Part shown: positions 42,667 to 51,590 of the stretch, piece by piece
Position numbering within the stretch: the first letter of the stretch is position 1
How the letters are laid out: each line of letters begins with the position of its first letter
DNA from: an uncultured Rhodospirillales bacterium
GTDB taxonomy: Bacteria > Pseudomonadota > Alphaproteobacteria > Acetobacterales > Acetobacteraceae
Length of the DNA stretch: 56,287 bases
Assembly: GCA_903823665.1 (NCBI GenBank)
Contig: CAIJTR010000096.1
Span: 1 to 56,287, forward strand
Direction: 5' to 3'
The notes under the pieces: model-generated
What the model was told of the DNA's origin: nothing
The model's database searches: none
What the model saw: only the letters and a program-made list of their open reading frames with translations
Position numbers and translations under genes: made by a program

Positions 42667-44067
42667 CTAGCGCGGCGTGGCCAGGTAGTCCCACTGGGCG
42701 ATGCCGGAATGCGCCGTCTCCGTCATCTCGTAGTTCAGCTCGGCGAAGAAGCGCTGGAAATCCTCCAGGCTGTCGCCTTGATTGGCCGCCAACGCCTGCT
42801 CGAATTCAAGCGCAATCACCGGGCGACAGGCGGCGATGGTGGCACGCCCACCCTGCAGGACACGCAGATCGCAGCCCTGTGTGTCCACTTTGATGAAGCC
42901 GACATCGGTAAGGCCCAGGCTGTCGATGGTCATTGACTTCAGCGCGGCCGAGCCCGCCGCATTTTGCGCCGGCATGAAAGAGAGCGCGGCGGCGTTGCCA
43001 ATGGCGGCGTAATCCACCTGACCGTCCTGCTTCGGCACCGGGATCTGCTGGAACTCATCCGCCGCCAGATCCATCTCGATCTCGCGGTCATACAGGGGGG
43101 CGTTGTAGGTGCGCACATTGCGGCAGCCATTCAGCTCCACATTGGCGTTGAGCAGCCGGAACAGCCGGGCCTGCGGCTCGAATGACACCACGTTTTTGAA
43201 ATGGCGCGACAGAAACACCGTGTGAAAACCAATATAGCCGCCGGCATCAATGGCGGTGCGCGTGGGATCGGCATAGCGTTCGATAATCGGCTTCAGATGC
43301 GCATCCCAGAATTCACCGCGCTCGATGGCCCCACCCACCAGATCAGGGATGATGGTGAGGAACCGGCCATACGGGCCTTCGGACAGGTGAAGCTGTGCGT
43401 CCTCCAGCACCTGAATATGGACCAGCGGCGGCGGTGGTGGCGGAGGCGCAGGCGTCGCTTCCGGGGCTGGCGGCGGCATCTGGCTACGCAGCGTCGCCAT
43501 TTCCTCCTCCATGCTCAGCAGGCGAGAGGCCACCGCCATCTGCTCCTTGCGCTGACGCTGCAACTGCTGCTCCAGCTTCGCGCTCTCGGCGGCGAACCCG
43601 TCCAGCAGCGGCTTGGGATCGAACGGTGCCGGTTGCGGCAATTCGGCAACAAACTGGCGCGTGGCGGCGTCGTGTGAAAGCTGTGCCATCCATGTCGCGA
43701 GCATCGCGGCCTGGGCGCTCCAAAGCGACAGGTCGGGCGCGGCGGACGGCACGCCGAGCTCACGCCTGAGCCTGCGCCGGATGCGTCCACCGAGGCTCAT
43801 GTCGGGTGCCGCGACCACGGATTGTTTTTGCAAACGCGCGGTCACCGACCCATCGGACGCCTTCCGCCCACGATATTCCGCACTGTCCAGAATATCCCGC
43901 ACCGGTGCCAGCGGATCGCCGGAATGCAGGATCACGCCACTGAAATGCTCCAGGGCCACAGGATCGGGCTCACGCCCCAGCAATCCACGAAACGCGGCGC
44001 GCACGTAGAACTCGGCGTCCTGCCGGTTGAGCGGCGTGTTAGAGGCAGGCGTCATCGCATCGTCCAC
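42667..44067 (-). CDS. FkbM family methyltransferase with N-terminal DUF4214-like and coiled-coil regions
   Basis: 466 residues. The N-terminal ~65 residues resemble DUF4214 (AEFYVRAAFRGLLGREPDPVALEHF). A coiled coil follows (residues ~160-200, LEQQLQRQRKEQ), then a proline-rich linker at ~205-223 (PPPPPPPP) and a SAM-dependent FkbM methyltransferase with AIDAGGYIGFHTVFLSRHF, VVSFEPQARLFRLLNANVEL and IKVDTQGCDLRVLQGG. FkbM enzymes O-methylate sugars or polyketides; here the neighbours are GT4 glycosyltransferases, so methylation of a surface glycan is likely. It is the last gene of the minus-strand run, ten bases after the GT4 gene. Confidence 0.9.
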   Translation of the reverse strand: MDDAMTPASNTPLNRQDAEFYVRAAFRGLLGREPDPVALEHFSGVILHSGDPLAPVRDILDSAEYRGRKASDGSVTARLQKQSVVAAPDMSLGGRIRRRLRRELGVPSAAPDLSLWSAQAAMLATWMAQLSHDAATRQFVAELPQPAPFDPKPLLDGFAAESAKLEQQLQRQRKEQMAVASRLLSMEEEMATLRSQMPPPAPEATPAPPPPPPPLVHIQVLEDAQLHLSEGPYGRFLTIIPDLVGGAIERGEFWDAHLKPIIERYADPTRTAIDAGGYIGFHTVFLSRHFKNVVSFEPQARLFRLLNANVELNGCRNVRTYNAPLYDREIEMDLAADEFQQIPVPKQDGQVDYAAIGNAAALSFMPAQNAAGSAALKSMTIDSLGLTDVGFIKVDTQGCDLRVLQGGRATIAACRPVIALEFEQALAANQGDSLEDFQRFFAELNYEMTETAHSGIAQWDYLATPR

Positions 44068-44076
44068 TTCATGAAA

Positions 44077-45333
44077 TCAGTCTGTCACACCCGCCAGCAG
44101 CGCCAGCGACAAATGATGCTTGTAGAAGGCGAGCGGCAGCGCGCGTGGGTCGGCCACACGCTCGACTGACCATGGCTTTAGCTGCGACTGCAAGCCAGCC
44201 ATCAGCTTGTTCAGATGGCCCTGCAATGTGAGATCCTGCCGCACCATCGCCTTTGCCGCTGCTTCCATCCGGGGCAGCTCGATCTCGCTGGCCACCGCCC
44301 GGCGCATCGCATCGGCCAGCGCCTCCGCTGTGCGCGGTATCTTCAGCCCATGCACGCCATCGACGATCTTTTCAGCACAGCCACAATCCTCCGTCAGGAT
44401 CGGCACGCAGCCATAGGCGGCGGCCTCGAACGGCACAAAGGCAAACGGCTCACGCGTCCAGGTGGGAAACACGAACATATCATGGAGCTGGAACTGGCGG
44501 TGCAACTCCGCCTGCGGCACGGCACCAAGGAATTTCACGTGCCCGCTGACGCCCAGCACGTGCGCGTAATTGACGTAATACGCCACCTCGCCCTCGCCGT
44601 AGACGTCGAGCACGAAGTCGTCCACGCCCTGTGCCAACAGCAGCGCCACCGCCTCGCACGCCAGATGGATGCCTTTGTGCTCAGACACGCGGGCGGCGAA
44701 CATGAAACGCAGTGGCCGACCTTCACGCGCTGGGCGGTCCTCGATGATCTCGCCCACCTGCGCCACGCCATGGACGATGGACGGCGGCACCGGGAAGGTG
44801 AAATGGCCGAGCGTTTCCATCTCATCGACCAGATGCTGGCTGACCGACATCATGCCGCCGGACGCGAACCACTGCGGATCCGTTCCGCGGAACACCGCGC
44901 GGGCATGGGCAGGGGCGGCGTTGATCATCTGCTCATACACACGATCGCCCAGAAAGAACGCCCAAGGCACCTCATGCACATTGAGGAAATCGATTAGATG
45001 CAGGGTTCCGATGCCGTGCGTGTTCCACAGAAACACCACATCCGGCACGAAGCTGACGAGCAAGTGTTGCAGTGCCGAGACATTCTCGAAGATCGAAATA
45101 TCGGTCTTGTGCCAATAACTTCCCGAATAGTCATAGACCGGAACATGTGCCGCCATTGTCAGGCATCGCGTCACGTAATCCGGGTCAGGCGGCCCCGGCA
45201 CGCGGCTGGGGCTGGTGGCGACCATGACATCATGCCCGCGAACCCGCAGCGCGCGCGTGATGTTGGAGCAGTTCAGCTCATACCCGCCCAGCATGAATGG
45301 CGGATAGAGGTTGGAGATCATCAGGATTTTCAT
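44077..45333 (-). CDS. GT4 family glycosyltransferase
   Basis: 418 residues. The GT-B donor domain shows ILMISNLYPPFMLGGYE (N-terminal nucleotide-binding strand), then LRFMFAARVSEHKGIHLA, EGEVAYYVN and VKFLGAVPQAELHRQF, with the catalytic EPFAFVPFEAAAYGCVPI region (EX7E-like). It overlaps the next gene (45330-45333) by ATGA. Sugar donor and acceptor are unknown; the run of glycan genes suggests capsular or lipopolysaccharide synthesis. Confidence 0.92.
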   Translation of the reverse strand: MKILMISNLYPPFMLGGYELNCSNITRALRVRGHDVMVATSPSRVPGPPDPDYVTRCLTMAAHVPVYDYSGSYWHKTDISIFENVSALQHLLVSFVPDVVFLWNTHGIGTLHLIDFLNVHEVPWAFFLGDRVYEQMINAAPAHARAVFRGTDPQWFASGGMMSVSQHLVDEMETLGHFTFPVPPSIVHGVAQVGEIIEDRPAREGRPLRFMFAARVSEHKGIHLACEAVALLLAQGVDDFVLDVYGEGEVAYYVNYAHVLGVSGHVKFLGAVPQAELHRQFQLHDMFVFPTWTREPFAFVPFEAAAYGCVPILTEDCGCAEKIVDGVHGLKIPRTAEALADAMRRAVASEIELPRMEAAAKAMVRQDLTLQGHLNKLMAGLQSQLKPWSVERVADPRALPLAFYKHHLSLALLAGVTD

Positions 45334-46469
45334 GCGGCCTGCCGCCCGGCGTGAACCTGGGCATAGAATTCGGCGATGCGCCGGCCCACCACGGGGAAGC
45401 TGTAGTTTTCCACCGTGTGCGCGCGGGCCAGCCCGGCCACATCCTCAGACGGCCAGCGCCCGGCCTTGTAGTCCTCCAGCACAACCCGCAGCCCCGCCAC
45501 CTCATCGAACACGCGGGAGAAGCGAGGATCAGGGGCGAGTTCGGGCAGGGAGGCGGTGTTGGACACCGCCACAGGCATGCCACAGGCCAGCGCCTCCAGC
45601 GTCGTCAATCCCATCAGCTCCGGCTTGGCGATGCGGTTGCCGTAAATGTCGGTGAAGGTGGAGGCGTGCACGTAAAGGCCGGCGGTGTGGTAGAACGCCT
45701 TGAGCGCCACATCATCGGCATCCGTGACGAAGGTGACGTTCTTGCCCTTCGCCCGCTTCTGCAACAGGTCGAAATACGCATTGTCATAGGCCCGCCCGAC
45801 AAGGCGCAGGGCCAGACCATCCGGGAGCGCGTCGATCACGCGGTCACAGCCTTTATGTGGCAGCAGGCGGCCAACCGAGAGCACTTCGCGACTGCGTTTG
45901 ATGTCAGGCCGGGGCTGAAACAGCTCGGTGTCCACCGGGCCGATGACGGCGATGTGTGGGCCTTTGAAATAGGTTTTGGTGATGGCGCGGGCGAACTCTG
46001 AGATCGAGATGATGCCGTCCACCATGCACAGCCCGCCATGGCCGAGCATAAGGGTGTTCTCGCCGCCACCGAGGTCGGTCACGATGACGGTTTTGCCGAG
46101 CGAGCGACCGATGACGGCGCAATAGGCCCCGAAGAAGGTGAGGCCCTGCTGGATGTGGATGACATCGAACGGGGCCAGCGCCTGCCACAGATGGTGCGAC
46201 ATGGCGGCCATGGCGTGGCGCTGTGGGTTTTCATTGGGGAACACCGTCACCGGCACGTCACCATCCAGGAACGACAAGGCGCGCTCACCGAGGGCGAACA
46301 CTTCCAGATCAAGCGCGAAGGGGAGATCGGGCGTGGCCTGGCGCAACGCGCGTGCCAGATAGGACACGTAGCGTTCACCGCCGCCGATCAGCGAATCCTC
46401 GGCGAAATAACTTGGCGATACCAGCGCCACCCGCAACGCACCCTGATCCAACCGCCACCTGTCCGCCAA
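45330..46469 (-). CDS. GT4 family glycosyltransferase
   Basis: 379 residues from the TTG at 46469, the longest start; a GTG about 12 codons inside (VALVSPSYF) is a possible alternative, and the ribosome sites are weak. GT-B features are GGGERYVSYLARAL, VIHIQQGLTFFGAYC, VLSVGRLLPHKGCDRVI, and the donor-site GNRIAKPELMGLTTLEALACG. The tail continues to EFYAQVHAGRQAA. It starts a minus-strand glycan unit with the second GT4 and the FkbM methyltransferase. The 189 bases upstream, to 46659, contain no gene that I can support. Confidence 0.9.
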   Translation of the reverse strand: MADRWRLDQGALRVALVSPSYFAEDSLIGGGERYVSYLARALRQATPDLPFALDLEVFALGERALSFLDGDVPVTVFPNENPQRHAMAAMSHHLWQALAPFDVIHIQQGLTFFGAYCAVIGRSLGKTVIVTDLGGGENTLMLGHGGLCMVDGIISISEFARAITKTYFKGPHIAVIGPVDTELFQPRPDIKRSREVLSVGRLLPHKGCDRVIDALPDGLALRLVGRAYDNAYFDLLQKRAKGKNVTFVTDADDVALKAFYHTAGLYVHASTFTDIYGNRIAKPELMGLTTLEALACGMPVAVSNTASLPELAPDPRFSRVFDEVAGLRVVLEDYKAGRWPSEDVAGLARAHTVENYSFPVVGRRIAEFYAQVHAGRQAA

Positions 46470-46616
46470 TGTTGCAGCGGCAGAGCCCTAGCAGCCATGG
46501 TGGTGATTGACCAGAGAAGGCGGGTACGTGGGCGTGGTGGTAGCGTGTTGCCGATACCGTTGCAGCGCGACGGTCTGCGCGCTTTCACGATGGCGGTGGC
46601 GGTATGAGGGAACCGC

Positions 46617-46632
46617 CGGTGTTGACACCGGA
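46617..46632 (-). terminator. Weak hairpin after the unknown gene pair
   Basis: CCGGTGT, two bases, ACACCGG. It lies 26 bases past the minus-strand stop at 46659 and could end that transcript; no T-run is present. Low confidence. Confidence 0.25.
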
Positions 46633-46658
46633 TACCCAGGCGAAGGCTCAATCTTCCT

Positions 46659-47930
46659 TTAGTGCGTCTCGAGCCGCAAAAACGCGAGGCCGGCCTCTGG
46701 CCCATGCAGAATTTCCAACAACCTCGCATGGTCCATCACTGCAGTGCGGCCCGCTGGTTTGACCTCCGCCAGTTCACGAGAGAGCAGGCCGAGCATGCGC
46801 TCGTAATGGGCGGTGCCGCCAAAGCTGCGGCTGGTGAGTTCGAAGGTGCGAAGTGCCAACGCCTGTTGTTCGAGGGCCACGGCATCATCAGCCTCTCGCG
46901 CAGCCGCGTTGGCAGTCATTGCCTCCACAAACCCAGTCATTTCCGCCTCAAACCGCACACGGCATGAGGTGTCCAATTCCCGGCGGAGTTGCGCCACACG
47001 CGCCTTGCTTGTGGGCCGCTGCGATGGGCCAGGGCGCTCCAACGCGTCGAACAGCGTGGCCAGACGTGCCAGCGCCTCGGTGGCATCGCACAGCTCGAGC
47101 GTGCTGGTGAACGGCTCCCCGGCGCGGTCGAGCAGCAGGTCAATCGCCATGTCTGATGCCAGCCGCGCGGCCTGGCTGTCCATAGATGCAGCAAGATCAC
47201 TGACCAGCATGATCAGCAGCTCAGACTGACCAACACGGGCGAGCAGCACCGCCATCACCATGCCCATCGCCCGCGTGGCCCATTCATGCCGGGCGGACTG
47301 GTTGATGGCATCGATCAGGCAATCCCGCAGCGGGGCGGCGAGCACTGTGGTGCCGGCCTCATGCTGAAGCGCCATCGCCTCGACCGCCCCGCCCTGACGC
47401 AACAGCACCGAGAGTGGGCGCACGATGCCAGCATGATCGGCCGCGTTGAGGCCGGTACTTTCGGGCCAGTCCGGCGGCATTGGCGCTGTGTCGAGGATGT
47501 TTGCGGCCAAGGGCCACAGCATCTGGCCACAACGCAGCATGGTTTGATGATCGGCACTGGTCGCACCGGCAAGTTCGGCGTTGATGGACACCGTGGCATC
47601 ACCCAAAGCGGTGCGTATCTGGGTGGCGAGGCAGCTTATGGCGGTGCGCGGGACCGTCAGTGTGTCGCGGCGCCATTGCGGGGCGGGCACGATGACAGGG
47701 TCCGCCGGCATAAAGATCATGCGGTTGAGGCTGAGTTTGCGCGCCGGACGCAGCACCATGAGCCGGCTGCGCAGCGGGGCGATCAGTGCATCCGCCATGC
47801 CGCGCTCGGTCATGCCATCAACGAGCGAGACAACCTCCACCAGCCTCGCATCCTCTGCGTTAGCGAGCGTGCGGTTGAGCTCCCGGATGTCGGTGCGCGG
47901 GCCTGTACTGCGAATTGCGAGAGGCGACAT
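46659..47930 (-). CDS. Protein of unknown function, second of an unrecognised pair
   Basis: 423 residues from the ATG at 47930, seven bases after the stop of the upstream gene; the frame is open upstream to 48002 but that part overlaps the neighbour. The sequence is mostly alpha-helical and soluble, with no signal peptide and no transmembrane segment. The N-terminal portion has a basic/hydrophobic stretch ARKLSLNRMIFMPADPVIV; the rest is Ala/Leu-rich with regularly spaced Arg and Glu. I find no catalytic motif. It probably works together with the upstream gene, since the two are tightly linked. Confidence 0.8.
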   Translation of the reverse strand: MSPLAIRSTGPRTDIRELNRTLANAEDARLVEVVSLVDGMTERGMADALIAPLRSRLMVLRPARKLSLNRMIFMPADPVIVPAPQWRRDTLTVPRTAISCLATQIRTALGDATVSINAELAGATSADHQTMLRCGQMLWPLAANILDTAPMPPDWPESTGLNAADHAGIVRPLSVLLRQGGAVEAMALQHEAGTTVLAAPLRDCLIDAINQSARHEWATRAMGMVMAVLLARVGQSELLIMLVSDLAASMDSQAARLASDMAIDLLLDRAGEPFTSTLELCDATEALARLATLFDALERPGPSQRPTSKARVAQLRRELDTSCRVRFEAEMTGFVEAMTANAAAREADDAVALEQQALALRTFELTSRSFGGTAHYERMLGLLSRELAEVKPAGRTAVMDHARLLEILHGPEAGLAFLRLETH

Positions 47931-47937
47931 GCGCACC

Positions 47938-49107
47938 CTAACCCGCCATTGCTCGAAGAGTTTCGTTGCGGGCAATGGCGACAAGCCCTGCCTGCGCACC
48001 ACGCGGCGGACCAGATAAGGTCGCCTGATGCTGAAACAACTTATCAGCGGTGCCGACGGGGAGGCTCAACCATTCCTCCGCCTCATCCGGCAACAGCGGC
48101 AGCTGACGCACAATCTCCTGCACGGCAGTGTGACGTTGTGGCTCGGCGGCAGAGGCGCGCCAGATGAGGCAAATCCGGTCCCATCCATCAAGCAGCAGTG
48201 CGGGGCGGTCATTCAGTGCTGACACCTCCGCAGGATTGGACAGGGCTGTGCGGATGAACGTCTGCATGTCCGCAAGCTGGCCGCGCGCGGTATCCAAAAG
48301 CATCTGCGCCATGCGCGCGGCGAGTTCGGCTGCCGTCGCCACCACCTGCGCATCCCGGCAAGATGAGTTGCTGGCGCTGTTGTTGCCGATCGGTGCCTCT
48401 GTCTGCGCCCACGCGACCAGCCCATGCTGGAGCATCGCCATATCCGCCACAAGCCGCGCCAGACGGGCCTGTTCCTGGCCGAGGCCGAAGCCAATATCGA
48501 CGAAATGCAGCGCCAGCCTATCCAGCGTCTGATCGACGAGATTGGCGGGTTGGCCTAGATTGGCCGCGAGTTGCAGCAACGCCCTGCCGCCGCGCTGCTG
48601 GATTTCGGCCGGTGACGCCTGCTCCAAAGGTTCTCCAGCAAATGACCGTGCAGCCTCAATCTGCTCGGTCACCCTCATCAATAGCGCGAACCGCGTGGCG
48701 GTCAGCCCATCGGCGTGGGCCTTCTCCGCACGCACTGCCGCATCGGCCGCAGCCCGTCCAGCCAGCCCGAATGCGGCCACCTGCCGTGCTGCCGTGCGCA
48801 TCGCAGATGGGGAGAGAGGCACTGCCTGCTCATCAAGCATGACCGCAAGCACCCGTCCCAATTCCACATCATGCATCGTCGGCCGCCAGATGCCGCCAAT
48901 ATCTCCCCAAGGCAGGATATAAAAGCCTTTGCCGCCCGACGGGTTGGGCACCACCAGTTCCAGGTCATGGCCCGCAGCCCCGACCCGCGGCACCCAGCGC
49001 AGACGGCCACCGGACAGCAACGGTGAGGTGAACGGGGCCACCACCCCGCGCTCCCGAAAGCTGCGCGGTCGGTAGCGCTGGATCAACGGGCGGCTGATGT
49101 CGGACAT
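47938..49107 (-). CDS. Protein of unknown function, first of an unrecognised pair
   Basis: 389 residues from the ATG at 49107. The N-terminal ~90 residues contain RYRPRSFRERGVVAPF, TSPLLSGGRLRWVPR and GGKGFYILPWGDIGGIW, and look like a small beta domain. The remainder is Ala/Leu-rich helices with many Gln and Arg. No signal peptide, membrane helix or known catalytic motif is seen. It precedes the 46659-47930 gene by only seven bases, so the two form an operon. I do not recognise a family. Confidence 0.8.
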   Translation of the reverse strand: MSDISRPLIQRYRPRSFRERGVVAPFTSPLLSGGRLRWVPRVGAAGHDLELVVPNPSGGKGFYILPWGDIGGIWRPTMHDVELGRVLAVMLDEQAVPLSPSAMRTAARQVAAFGLAGRAAADAAVRAEKAHADGLTATRFALLMRVTEQIEAARSFAGEPLEQASPAEIQQRGGRALLQLAANLGQPANLVDQTLDRLALHFVDIGFGLGQEQARLARLVADMAMLQHGLVAWAQTEAPIGNNSASNSSCRDAQVVATAAELAARMAQMLLDTARGQLADMQTFIRTALSNPAEVSALNDRPALLLDGWDRICLIWRASAAEPQRHTAVQEIVRQLPLLPDEAEEWLSLPVGTADKLFQHQATLSGPPRGAQAGLVAIARNETLRAMAG

Positions 49108-49191
49108 TCGTGGAGAAGCAATCCCTGATTAGAAGATCCTTTTTTACCCGCAAGGAATGAACAAGACGTAAACCCAGCAACGGCACCTCGC

Positions 49192-49983
49192 CTATCGCCC
49201 GTGCCACACCGGCTTGCGCCGCGCCTTGAACGCCTGCACGGCCCCCTGGAAATCCTCGGTCAGCGCGAAGCCGCTGGAGGCCAGCTCTTCGGCCTCGGTG
49301 ATCGGACCGCCCTCGCCCAGCCTGCGGATGGCGGCCTTGTGGAAACGTGCGGCCAAAGGCGCGCCCTCCGCGATGCGCCCGGCCAGCGCGAGGGCCTCCT
49401 CCTGCACCTTGCCGTCAGCCGCCAGCCGCGACAGCAGGCCCTTTTCGTAGGCCTCGCGGCCGTTGAAAATCCGCCCTTCGATCAGCATTTCGGTCACCAC
49501 CGCACTTCCAACCAGAGCGATCACCGGCGCGATTTCCGCGTAAGGATACCAAAGGCTAAGCTTGCAGGCCGTGATTCCCATGCGAATGCCGATGTCACCG
49601 ACGCGGAAGTCGCACATGGTGGCGATGCCGGCCCCGCCGCCCATGCACACGCCCTCAATGGCGGCCACCACCGGGTGCTGGCAGAGCCGGACGGACTGCA
49701 TGCCGTCATGGAACACGCGGGCGTAGATCGCTTCTGACGCAGCCGTGCCGCGTTCGGTCTCGAAGCCCTTGATGTCGGCACCTGCACTGAACGATTCAGG
49801 CCCGGAGCCGCGCAGGATCACGCAGCGCAGCGTGTCATCGGCGGAGAGCGCTGCCATCGTGTCCGCCAGCCCCTGCCACATGGACAGATTGAAGGCATTG
49901 CGCGCCTCGGGCCGGTTGAACGTGACCGTGGCGATGTCGCCGTCACGCGTGATCGGCAGATTGGGGTGGTGGCTTTCGGTCAT
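49192..49983 (-). CDS. Enoyl-CoA hydratase/isomerase family protein
   Basis: 263 residues from the ATG at 49983, chosen for the GGAGG site six bases upstream; the frame is open further through the tandem repeat region. The crotonase fold shows NRPEARNAFNLSMW, the oxyanion-hole stretches SAGADIKGFE and IEGVCMGGGAGIATMCD, and the C-terminal helices. It is a two-domain crotonase of normal length; the catalytic Glu positions are not clear enough to say hydratase or isomerase. It likely serves fatty-acid or aromatic degradation. The AlkA-like gene lies just upstream in the same direction. Confidence 0.88.
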   Translation of the reverse strand: MTESHHPNLPITRDGDIATVTFNRPEARNAFNLSMWQGLADTMAALSADDTLRCVILRGSGPESFSAGADIKGFETERGTAASEAIYARVFHDGMQSVRLCQHPVVAAIEGVCMGGGAGIATMCDFRVGDIGIRMGITACKLSLWYPYAEIAPVIALVGSAVVTEMLIEGRIFNGREAYEKGLLSRLAADGKVQEEALALAGRIAEGAPLAARFHKAAIRRLGEGGPITEAEELASSGFALTEDFQGAVQAFKARRKPVWHGR

Positions 49984-50006
49984 GGTTTCCTCCATGGCCG
50001 AAATTG

Positions 50007-50762
50007 TCACGCCACTGGGAGGTCGTCCACCGCCGGTGGACCCGGCAGATCGTCCACCGCCGGTGGAACCGGCAGATCGTCCACCGCCGGTGGACCCGGC
50101 AGATCGTCCACCGCCGGTGGACCCGGCAGATCGTCCATCGCGGGCCTGCCGGTGAGGAAGCGCCAATGATGCCAGAGCAGTCGCGCCGCCAGCGCCCGGT
50201 ATGGCCGCCAGATTTCAGCGAGGGCACGAAGTTCGACCGGGCCGGGGCGCGCGGCCAAGCCCTTGATCGAGGCCGCTGCACCGGCAACCGCGATGTCACC
50301 TGCGGGAAAGACGTCGATGCGTTGATGGGCGAACAGGAGATAGACCTCCGCCGTCCAGCGACCCATGCCGCGCACGGCGACGATGGAGGCAATGGCCTGC
50401 TCATCGTCCATCGCCTCAAGTGCTGCGGCATCCAGCCGCCCCTCTGCAAACGCCTCCGCCAGCGCGCGGGAATGCGCCATTTTGGGGCGGGACAGGCCAG
50501 CGGCGCGCAAGGCTTCGTCGTCCAGCAAAAGCAGTCCTTGTGGCGTCAATGCGCCCTCGGTGGCAGCGAGCCTGCGCCAGATGGAGGATGCGGCGGCATT
50601 GCTGATCTGTTGCGCCATGATGGCTTGCAGCAGGCCGGGAAAGCCGCGCGGCCTTGTGCGCCAGGGCAGCGGCCCGGCGGCAGGCTCGATCCCGGCCAGA
50701 TCGGGGTCAGCGATCACCAGCGCGTCCAGCCCGGTTCGCGCCCGCTCGGGCAACGCTGTCAC
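50007..50762 (-). CDS. AlkA-like DNA-3-methyladenine glycosylase with a 9-residue repeat tail
   Basis: 251 residues from the GTG at 50762, with AAGGA upstream. Residues ~40-205 form the HhH-GPD glycosylase: AIMAQQISNAAASS, the hairpin VRGMGRWTAEVYLLF (~130-145), and the catalytic Asp156 in FPAGDIAV. It removes 3-methyladenine and other alkylated bases from DNA. The last 42 residues (210-251) are four copies of DDLPGPPAV (with one Gly-to-Val variant) and a partial fifth. They are encoded by the 27-bp tandem repeats at 50024-50137. The tail is not part of the known family and is probably disordered. It may affect partner binding or be functionless. Confidence 0.9.
   Translation of the reverse strand: MTALPERARTGLDALVIADPDLAGIEPAAGPLPWRTRPRGFPGLLQAIMAQQISNAAASSIWRRLAATEGALTPQGLLLLDDEALRAAGLSRPKMAHSRALAEAFAEGRLDAAALEAMDDEQAIASIVAVRGMGRWTAEVYLLFAHQRIDVFPAGDIAVAGAAASIKGLAARPGPVELRALAEIWRPYRALAARLLWHHWRFLTGRPAMDDLPGPPAVDDLPGPPAVDDLPVPPAVDDLPGPPAVDDLPVA
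50024..50137 (-). repeat. 27-bp tandem repeats encoding the tail of the AlkA-like protein
   Basis: Units begin at 50024, 50051, 50078 and 50105, with a partial fifth at 50132. Each is 27 bases and carries the palindromic core TCCACCGCCGGTGGA. The unit is nine codons, so copy-number change keeps the reading frame. The copies differ by single bases only. There are no spacers between units, so this is not a CRISPR array. Confidence 0.93.
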
Positions 50763-50837
50763 AGATCCTTACCTTTCCACACGGATTGGAACCGCGAAGC
50801 CGCTGTTACAATTGCTGCGATCCATTATGCTTCGGCC

Positions 50838-51590
50838 ATGGAACAAGCACCATCGCCCAACACGCCGCAGCCGCATATCCTCATCGTCGATGATGACCGC
50901 GAAATTCGCGAGTTGCTGGCGAAGTTTCTGGAACGCCACGGGCTGCGCGTCACTGCGGTGCGCGATGCGCGCGAAGCACGGCGGATGCTGCCGCACGGGC
51001 ATTTCCAGATGATTGTGCTCGACCTCATGCTCCCCGGCGAGACCGGCCTGGATTTTGCGCGCTGGCTGCGCAGCGAGGCCAGTGGCCACGCCAATCTCGG
51101 CCTCGTTATGCTCACCGCCATGGGGGAGGAGACGGACCGGATCATTGGCCTGGAGCTTGGGGCCGATGACTATGTGCCCAAGCCGTTCAACCCGCGTGAA
51201 TTGCTGGCCCGCATGCGCGCCGTGCTGCGCCGGGCCGGTGATTCGCCCTCGCAGAAACGCGACAATCAGCCGCAATTCTGGCGGTTTGGCGGATGGACGC
51301 TGGATCCCATGCGGCGCCGCCTGCTCAGCCCGGATCATGTCGAGGTGCCCGTCACCGGCGGGGAATATGATCTGCTGCTGGCCCTGGTGGAGCGCGCCAA
51401 CCGGGTGCTGACGCGCGACATGCTGCTCGATCTGCTGCGGGGCCGTCAGGCTGGGCCGTTCGACCGCGCGATTGACGTGGCCATCAGCCGGCTGCGGCGC
51501 AAGCTGGAGGATGACGGCAGGCACGCGCAGTTGATCAAAACGGTTCGTGGCGGCGGGTATGTTCTGGCCTGTGAGGTGGAGCGGCTTTGA
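50838..51590 (+). CDS. OmpR-family response regulator
   Basis: 250 residues from the ATG at 50838. The receiver domain has VDDDREIRE, the phosphoacceptor Asp62 in MIVLDLMLP, the Thr in VMLTAMG and the Lys in VPKPFNPREL. The C-terminal winged helix has GGEYDLLLALVERANRVLTRDML and the RKLEDDGRHAQLIKTVRGGGY recognition region. It pairs with the histidine kinase that follows, which starts inside its stop codon (TTGA, 51587-51590). Target genes are unknown. Confidence 0.93.
   Translation: MEQAPSPNTPQPHILIVDDDREIRELLAKFLERHGLRVTAVRDAREARRMLPHGHFQMIVLDLMLPGETGLDFARWLRSEASGHANLGLVMLTAMGEETDRIIGLELGADDYVPKPFNPRELLARMRAVLRRAGDSPSQKRDNQPQFWRFGGWTLDPMRRRLLSPDHVEVPVTGGEYDLLLALVERANRVLTRDMLLDLLRGRQAGPFDRAIDVAISRLRRKLEDDGRHAQLIKTVRGGGYVLACEVERL

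Noticed and set aside
50024-50137. CRISPR array
   Set aside because: The 27-bp units are directly adjacent with no unique spacers, and they keep a coding frame.
50004-50837. Collagen-like Gly/Ser/Thr-rich plus-strand frame through the tandem repeats, running into the response regulator
   Set aside because: The regulator starts cleanly at 50838, and the repeats read naturally as the tail of the AlkA-like protein on the other strand; the plus frame is a by-product.
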